DNA of 64,000 nt. Source: Ruminococcus sp. GTDB lineage: Bacteria > Bacillota > Clostridia > Oscillospirales > Ruminococcaceae. Location of the stretch: positions 1 through 64,000 of the forward strand of contig JAFXXD010000012.1 of assembly GCA_017542475.1 (NCBI GenBank), in the 5' to 3' direction. A program made the translations under genes and the position numbers. Positions 60,605 to 64,000 of this stretch are shown piece after piece. Under the pieces are notes generated by a model. It ran no database searches. It worked only from the letters and a program-made list of their open reading frames with translations, and was not told the DNA's origin. Every line of letters begins with the position of its first letter. Positions within the stretch are counted from its first letter, which is position 1.

Positions 60605-61007
60605 TTTCAGCCTCACCGTGGTCGCGCGAGAACGCTCCGAGCACGCCGTTTATGAAGGAGGCGTCCTCCTTATAGGTATAGGTCATCGCGAGCTTCACAG
60701 CCTCGCTGATAGCCGCATTCATCGGCGTATTCTCGTCGTACAGGCACTCAAACAGCGCTATGCGGAGTATCGCGTGATTGAGCTTGGAAATACGCGAGAG
60801 CTTTCTCGATTTGCTGTAGCTTTCAATGATACCGTCGAGCTCCTCCGCGTGAGTGAGAGTACCGTCCACGAGCTGCTTGACCTCGTCATTGACGGTTATC
60901 TCGTCTATCTCCTCAGCGATATCGTAGAGCTCCTGTATATCGTCATCGCGCAGAAGCTGCTCAAACACGAGCTTGAACGCGCTGTCTCTTACTTCTCTTC
61001 TTGACAT
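60597..61007 (-). CDS. nusB: Transcription antitermination factor NusB
   Basis: A 136-residue all-helical NusB: MSRREVRDSAFKLVFEQLL, then DGTLTHAEELDGIIESYSK, KLNHAILRIALFECL, and NAAISEAVKLA. It works with NusE and others at box A in rRNA transcription. The start at 61007 follows AGGGAGAGATGAA; a longer start is inside the intergenic region without a ribosome-binding site. 19 bases after asp23. Confidence 0.94.
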   Translation of the reverse strand: MSRREVRDSAFKLVFEQLLRDDDIQELYDIAEEIDEITVNDEVKQLVDGTLTHAEELDGIIESYSKSRKLSRISKLNHAILRIALFECLYDENTPMNAAISEAVKLAMTYTYKEDASFINGVLGAFSRDHGEAENA

Positions 61008-61026
61008 TTCATCTCTCCCTATCTTT

Positions 61027-61362
61027 TTACTCGAACACAACGCCGTTGACGATGACGTTCACTCTCGCCACCGCAACGCCCGTCATATTCTGAACGTCCT
61101 CCTTGACAGCGGTCTGCACCTCTTCCGCCACCGCGACGGACTTGTATCCGCTTTTGACCTTTATCTTTATATCAAGAGCCGCGACGTCCCCGATAACACC
61201 GACGGTTATCGGACCGTTCTTCTTGAGCTTGCTCATTTTTGTCATCTCTCCGTCGAGACCTGCCACTCCCTTTACCTCGAGTGCGGCAAGCCTCGCGACG
61301 GTGATGATGACGTCCTCAGATATGCTGAGCTTGCTCTGAGCGCTCTTTTTAACATCAGCCAT
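61027..61362 (-). CDS. Asp23/Gls24-family protein (YqhY-like)
   Basis: A 111-residue protein with the Asp23 core: SISEDVIITVARLAALEVKGVAGL, VGVIGDVAALDIKIKVKSG, VQTAVKEDVQNMTGVAVARVNVIVNGVVF. In Bacillus YqhY, in the same position, influences acetyl-CoA carboxylase activity. Ribosome-binding site ACGGAGGTACAAAA. It has its own promoter and a leader inverted repeat, starting a run of nusB, tsaD-like, xseA, xseB, ispA, dxs, tlyA, nadK. Confidence 0.92.
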   Translation of the reverse strand: MADVKKSAQSKLSISEDVIITVARLAALEVKGVAGLDGEMTKMSKLKKNGPITVGVIGDVAALDIKIKVKSGYKSVAVAEEVQTAVKEDVQNMTGVAVARVNVIVNGVVFE

Positions 61363-61390
61363 TTTTGTACCTCCGTTAACGCGAAGATTT

Positions 61391-61425
61391 GAGTGTATTT
61401 TTTAATCAAAGCTATGTATACACTC
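61391..61425 (-). promoter_or_regulatory. Inverted repeat in the asp23 leader
   Basis: GAGTGTAT and ATACACTC arms enclose about 19 bases in the 5' leader of the asp23 operon, between promoter and ribosome-binding site. No T-run follows, so it is not an obvious terminator. Possible RNA stability or regulatory stem. Confidence 0.4.
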
Positions 61426-61435
61426 CCGCTTCTAT

Positions 61436-61464
61436 ATTATACCAAAAAAATTCAGAATATTCAA
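61436..61464 (-). promoter_or_regulatory. SigA promoter of the asp23-nusB-xse-isp-dxs operon
   Basis: On the reverse strand TTGAAT (61464-61459), 17 bases, TATAAT (61441-61436). It abuts the spoIIIAH stop codon, separating housekeeping genes from the sporulation operon. Confidence 0.8.
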
Positions 61465-62028
61465 CTACTTTACTTCAAAAATTCTGATATTTTCCGCAGA
61501 AATTTCTGTCTCGCCCAGAATTATATCCTTGATAGCCGCAGCCTGCGCCTTGTCGAGCCCCTCGGTCTTGACCACGACCTTCGCGGACTCGCCGTCGAGG
61601 TAGGCTACACAGTCCTCGAAGCCCTGCGCTTTTACGAGAGATTCTATCGTACCCTCGCTCTCTATCAGCTTCGAGACCTCCACTGCGTCAAGGGCGTTGA
61701 CTACCATTTCGTCCTCGGTGAGGTCGCCGCCTCCGATTATCGTCTGGAGCGTCTGCACCGCCTCGTCGCGTCCGTTCATTCGGTCGAGGCGAGCCTGTGC
61801 GAAATAGTCGACCTGCTCAGCCTCGCCGCTCTCGGGAGTCGCACTCACGAATTCTGTGTCGCCGTAGTTGACCGTATCGCCCATCTCCGCGACCTTCACC
61901 GTCTCGCCGTCCTTGGTGAACTTAGTTGGCGTGGTCGTGTAGTTTATGTAGACCGCTATCGCGAGCATAAGCGTGAGACAGGTCATTATTATCTGCTTTT
62001 TTCCGATTATTATTGTTGGCTTTTTCAT
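61465..62028 (-). CDS. spoIIIAH: Stage III sporulation protein AH
   Basis: A 187-residue protein: N-terminal membrane segment (about 11-29) after KKPTIIIGKKQII, and a C-terminal YscJ/FliF-like ring-building domain (DYFAQARLDRMNGRDEAVQTL, VVVKTEGLDKAQAAAIKDI). SpoIIIAH sits in the outer forespore membrane and binds SpoIIQ in the feeding-tube channel. The last spoIIIA gene; 10 bases after spoIIIAG. Confidence 0.94.
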   Translation of the reverse strand: MKKPTIIIGKKQIIMTCLTLMLAIAVYINYTTTPTKFTKDGETVKVAEMGDTVNYGDTEFVSATPESGEAEQVDYFAQARLDRMNGRDEAVQTLQTIIGGGDLTEDEMVVNALDAVEVSKLIESEGTIESLVKAQGFEDCVAYLDGESAKVVVKTEGLDKAQAAAIKDIILGETEISAENIRIFEVK

Positions 62029-62038
62029 TGCTTGTACC

Positions 62039-62566
62039 TCATTTCATCTTGGTTACGTATATTCTTGCGGTGGATATGCCGAGTGCCGCCGATACAGCCT
62101 TGTATATGCGCTCCTCGACTGCGGGGTCGCCGCAGCCCGTGCACGCGATGACCGCTCCCGTTATTGCGGGAGTCTCCACCGTCTCGATCAGCGGCTCGCG
62201 CTGACCGCTCCCGCCCGTCATCACATACTTTTTCTCCTCCTCCGTCTTGTTGTCCTGACTGCTTTTTCTGCCCTCGGCGGCGTAGACATAGCGCTCACCC
62301 GTCCCGACAGTGAGGTAGACCTCGACCTCCCCCGCTCCGTCGATACGGCTCAGGAATTCACGCAGCCTTTCCTCGGTCTCGCGGCAGTAGCTGTCCGACT
62401 GCGTCGCCGATGCAGCCGCCTCGGGAGCCTGCGGCGCGGTCTGCTTCCTGTCCGTCAGAAAAGATGATATAAGTATCAGAAGCAGTCCCGCAGTACCGAG
62501 GGCTGTGACGGCAATCGCTGAGTTCTTGCTCCCGAGAAGCTCGCCGAGCTTAGTTATCGCCTTCAT
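62039..62566 (-). CDS. spoIIIAG: Stage III sporulation protein AG
   Basis: A 175-residue protein with a membrane segment (about 14-34, VTALGTAGLLLILISSFL) and an extracytoplasmic domain with ETEERLREFLSRIDGAGEVEVYLTVGTGERY and ITGAVIACTGCGDPAVEERI, the SpoIIIAG ring-building fold. It forms the large ring of the mother-cell complex. It overlaps spoIIIAF by 17 bases. Confidence 0.93.
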   Translation of the reverse strand: MKAITKLGELLGSKNSAIAVTALGTAGLLLILISSFLTDRKQTAPQAPEAAASATQSDSYCRETEERLREFLSRIDGAGEVEVYLTVGTGERYVYAAEGRKSSQDNKTEEEKKYVMTGGSGQREPLIETVETPAITGAVIACTGCGDPAVEERIYKAVSAALGISTARIYVTKMK

Positions 62567-63005
62567 TCACGACCTCCGTTTCGTCTCCGAGAGTGTTGCG
62601 TATCACAGCCGCCGCACCCTCGATATCCTCTGTATTCACCGTCACCCTACTAATAGATATGCTGCCGTCGGACAAAATATTAACCTCCGCCGTGATTTTT
62701 TCGCAGTCGATACCCGCCGCGGCAATCTGCTCCGCGAGGATATCGCACACGTTTGAAGCAGTCTGCTCTGCGAGCGCGGCGTCGTACAGCTTCTGCGAGC
62801 AGTCATAGTCCGCAAGCACGTAATTCCCTATCTCGGGCAGTCGGAAGTCCGCAAAGCCGCTCACGAAGGGAGCGGTAATGACGAGGGCGAGGAGTATGTC
62901 GAGTATCAGCTTCAGCTGGTCTTTCATCTTCACGCTTCCCGCAGTCTGCCCGATAAGGCTCTTAGCCGCCGAAAACACACACACCGCGAGCACCGCCGCC
63001 TTCAT
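62550..63005 (-). CDS. spoIIIAF: Stage III sporulation protein AF
   Basis: A 151-residue protein with two N-terminal membrane segments (about 1-15 and 30-50: LAVCVFSAAKSLIG, LKLILDILLALVITAPFV) and a C-terminal domain ending in AAAVIRNTLGDE. The start at 63005 (MKAAVLAV) follows GGGGTGA at slightly long spacing. Part of the SpoIIIA channel complex. Confidence 0.87.
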   Translation of the reverse strand: MKAAVLAVCVFSAAKSLIGQTAGSVKMKDQLKLILDILLALVITAPFVSGFADFRLPEIGNYVLADYDCSQKLYDAALAEQTASNVCDILAEQIAAAGIDCEKITAEVNILSDGSISISRVTVNTEDIEGAAAVIRNTLGDETEVVNEGDN

Positions 63006-63016
63006 ATCCGTACAAA

Positions 63017-64000
63017 TCACCCCTGTCCTATTGTCTGCGCGAGTATCGCCGACGATATCAGAAACATCAGCCCGTAGCACACCAGTACGCACTGCGCTAT
63101 CGCGAGAGCTCCGTCGAAGCTTTTCAAGAGCTTCGACAGCGACGGCGCCGAAAACATATCAGCAGCAGCCGCTCCGAGGAGCATTACTCCGCGGTAGGCG
63201 AAGAGCTCAAGTATCTTCGGGAGCAGAAGCAGTACGATAGCGATAATGCCAGCCGCTCCGACGGTGCTCCCGATGACCTCGAAGCTCCCCTTTACTGTGG
63301 CATAGGCGTCGGAGACAGCTCCGCCGACAACGGGAACAGCTCCCGATATTACGGTTTTAACGGTCTTGACCGCAACGCCGTCAGCCTTCCCCGCAATGGA
63401 GCATTTGAGCGTGACAAAGCCCGTGAACAGCGTCATCACGACGGTTATGCTCCACGTTGAGGCTTTTTTCAGCAGTCCGACCACACATTCAAGCGACGAA
63501 TCAGGGAAGACGCTCCCCGTCACGGACAGAGCGGTCGCCGCTCCGAGAACAGGCAGAAGGTAGCTCTCCGAGAGCTCGGTTATCATCTCCGACGCACCGA
63601 GAATCATCAGATGGTACACGCCGGCGGAGGTCACGCCTCCGCACGCCACTGCCACCGCTGTAAATACGGGCACGAAAACGATGATAAATCCGCCGCAGAG
63701 CTCAATTTCCGCGACGGTATCGGTGAAAACGTCAATCAGCTGAGGAGCCGCCACCGCCGATGCGGTCATCACGCATACCATATCATAAGTCCCGCCCGAT
63801 GATCCTCCGAGAGCCGAGCCCGCCGATGTCCGCAGCACAGAAGCCGCAACGATTATAAGCAATATCGCGGAAAGCAGCCGTAAGGGAGCTGCGATCCGCG
63901 CGGACAGCCTGTCCCACAAAGTGCTCATCAGCTCCCCGAAGCTGAGCTCCGTGATGTCGTCGTATCCGATACCGAGGTCGAACTCCGCAAGCGCCTCGTC
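63017..64000 (-). CDS. spoIIIAE: Stage III sporulation protein AE, 5' end cut by window edge
   Basis: At least 327 residues, open to the right edge (reading DEALAEFDLGIGYDDITEL before the first internal Met at 63928). Several membrane segments and the repeated Ser/Thr/Gly-rich helices (VKTVISGAVPVVGGAVSDAY, VMLFTGFVTLKCS-like) are typical of SpoIIIAE, a polytopic component of the forespore channel. It ends 11 bases before spoIIIAF. The true start, and spoIIIAA-AD, lie outside. Confidence 0.93.
   Translation of the reverse strand, partial: DEALAEFDLGIGYDDITELSFGELMSTLWDRLSARIAAPLRLLSAILLIIVAASVLRTSAGSALGGSSGGTYDMVCVMTASAVAAPQLIDVFTDTVAEIELCGGFIIVFVPVFTAVAVACGGVTSAGVYHLMILGASEMITELSESYLLPVLGAATALSVTGSVFPDSSLECVVGLLKKASTWSITVVMTLFTGFVTLKCSIAGKADGVAVKTVKTVISGAVPVVGGAVSDAYATVKGSFEVIGSTVGAAGIIAIVLLLLPKILELFAYRGVMLLGAAAADMFSAPSLSKLLKSFDGALAIAQCVLVCYGLMFLISSAILAQTIGQG

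Noticed and set aside
61391..61425. Terminator of spoIIIAH
   Set aside because: The inverted repeat lies downstream of a strong promoter in the asp23 leader and has no T-run on the reverse strand, so it is not a convincing terminator.

Overview
The window reads as chromosomal DNA of a cellulolytic, cellulosome-forming Ruminococcus-like bacterium (Firmicutes, Clostridia, Oscillospirales). The evidence is the set of four large secreted proteins with Ruminococcus-style dockerins (CotH-like, GH43/CE1, subtilase, GH9), a glgB-glgC-glgD-glgA glycogen operon, and the Clostridial gene order spoIIIAE-AF-AG-AH / asp23 / nusB / xseA / xseB / ispA / dxs / tlyA / nadK / argR / recN. The bulk is GC-rich by eye with consensus SigA promoters (TTGACA-17-TATAAT) and strong Shine-Dalgarno sites. 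The species is not assigned.

Positions 1-2.9 kb are the end of an integrated mobile element: the start of a tyrosine integrase, a small excisionase, a divergent XRE-type regulator, and an AT-rich gene carrying a HEPN-type Rx4H motif (candidate RNase/defence effector). A sequence matching the last codons of guaA lies at the element boundary, preceded by three short direct repeats that look like integrase arm sites. Next come a metallo-beta-lactamase-fold hydrolase, a membrane-anchored HExxH peptidase, a repeat-rich protein of unknown function, and a YtrA-like GntR/ABC transporter operon that ends in a membrane serine-hydrolase homologue lacking its catalytic lysine.

The middle (11-42 kb) mixes the dockerin proteins with sugar and NAD metabolism: CotH-like protein, epimerase, iron alcohol dehydrogenase, GNAT, flotillin, SpoIIE, the glycogen operon, GH43-CBM22-dockerin-CBM22-CE1, a dockerin subtilase, a HAD phosphatase, a nicotinamidase-like hydrolase next to nadE, GH9-CBM3-dockerin, and a YerC/TrpR-like regulator. 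Secreted enzymes and glycogen storage fit a plant-fibre degrader that stores excess sugar.

From 42 kb on: a cobalamin adenosyltransferase; a TetM-like ribosomal GTPase fused to a YacP/Rae1-type NYN nuclease domain (the most striking protein here); RNase P RNA; a secreted protein with a variant sortase signal; a class B PBP whose leader hairpin covers its ribosome-binding site; the argR-recN-phosphatase-GH42-dtd operon; a five-hairpin repeat element; the nadK/tlyA/dxs/ispA/xseBA/tsaD-like/nusB/asp23 run; and the spoIIIA genes, which run off the right edge. SpoIIE plus SpoIIIAE-AH imply a genome that keeps endospore machinery. No tRNA, 16S/23S rRNA, CRISPR array or insertion sequence was recognised.
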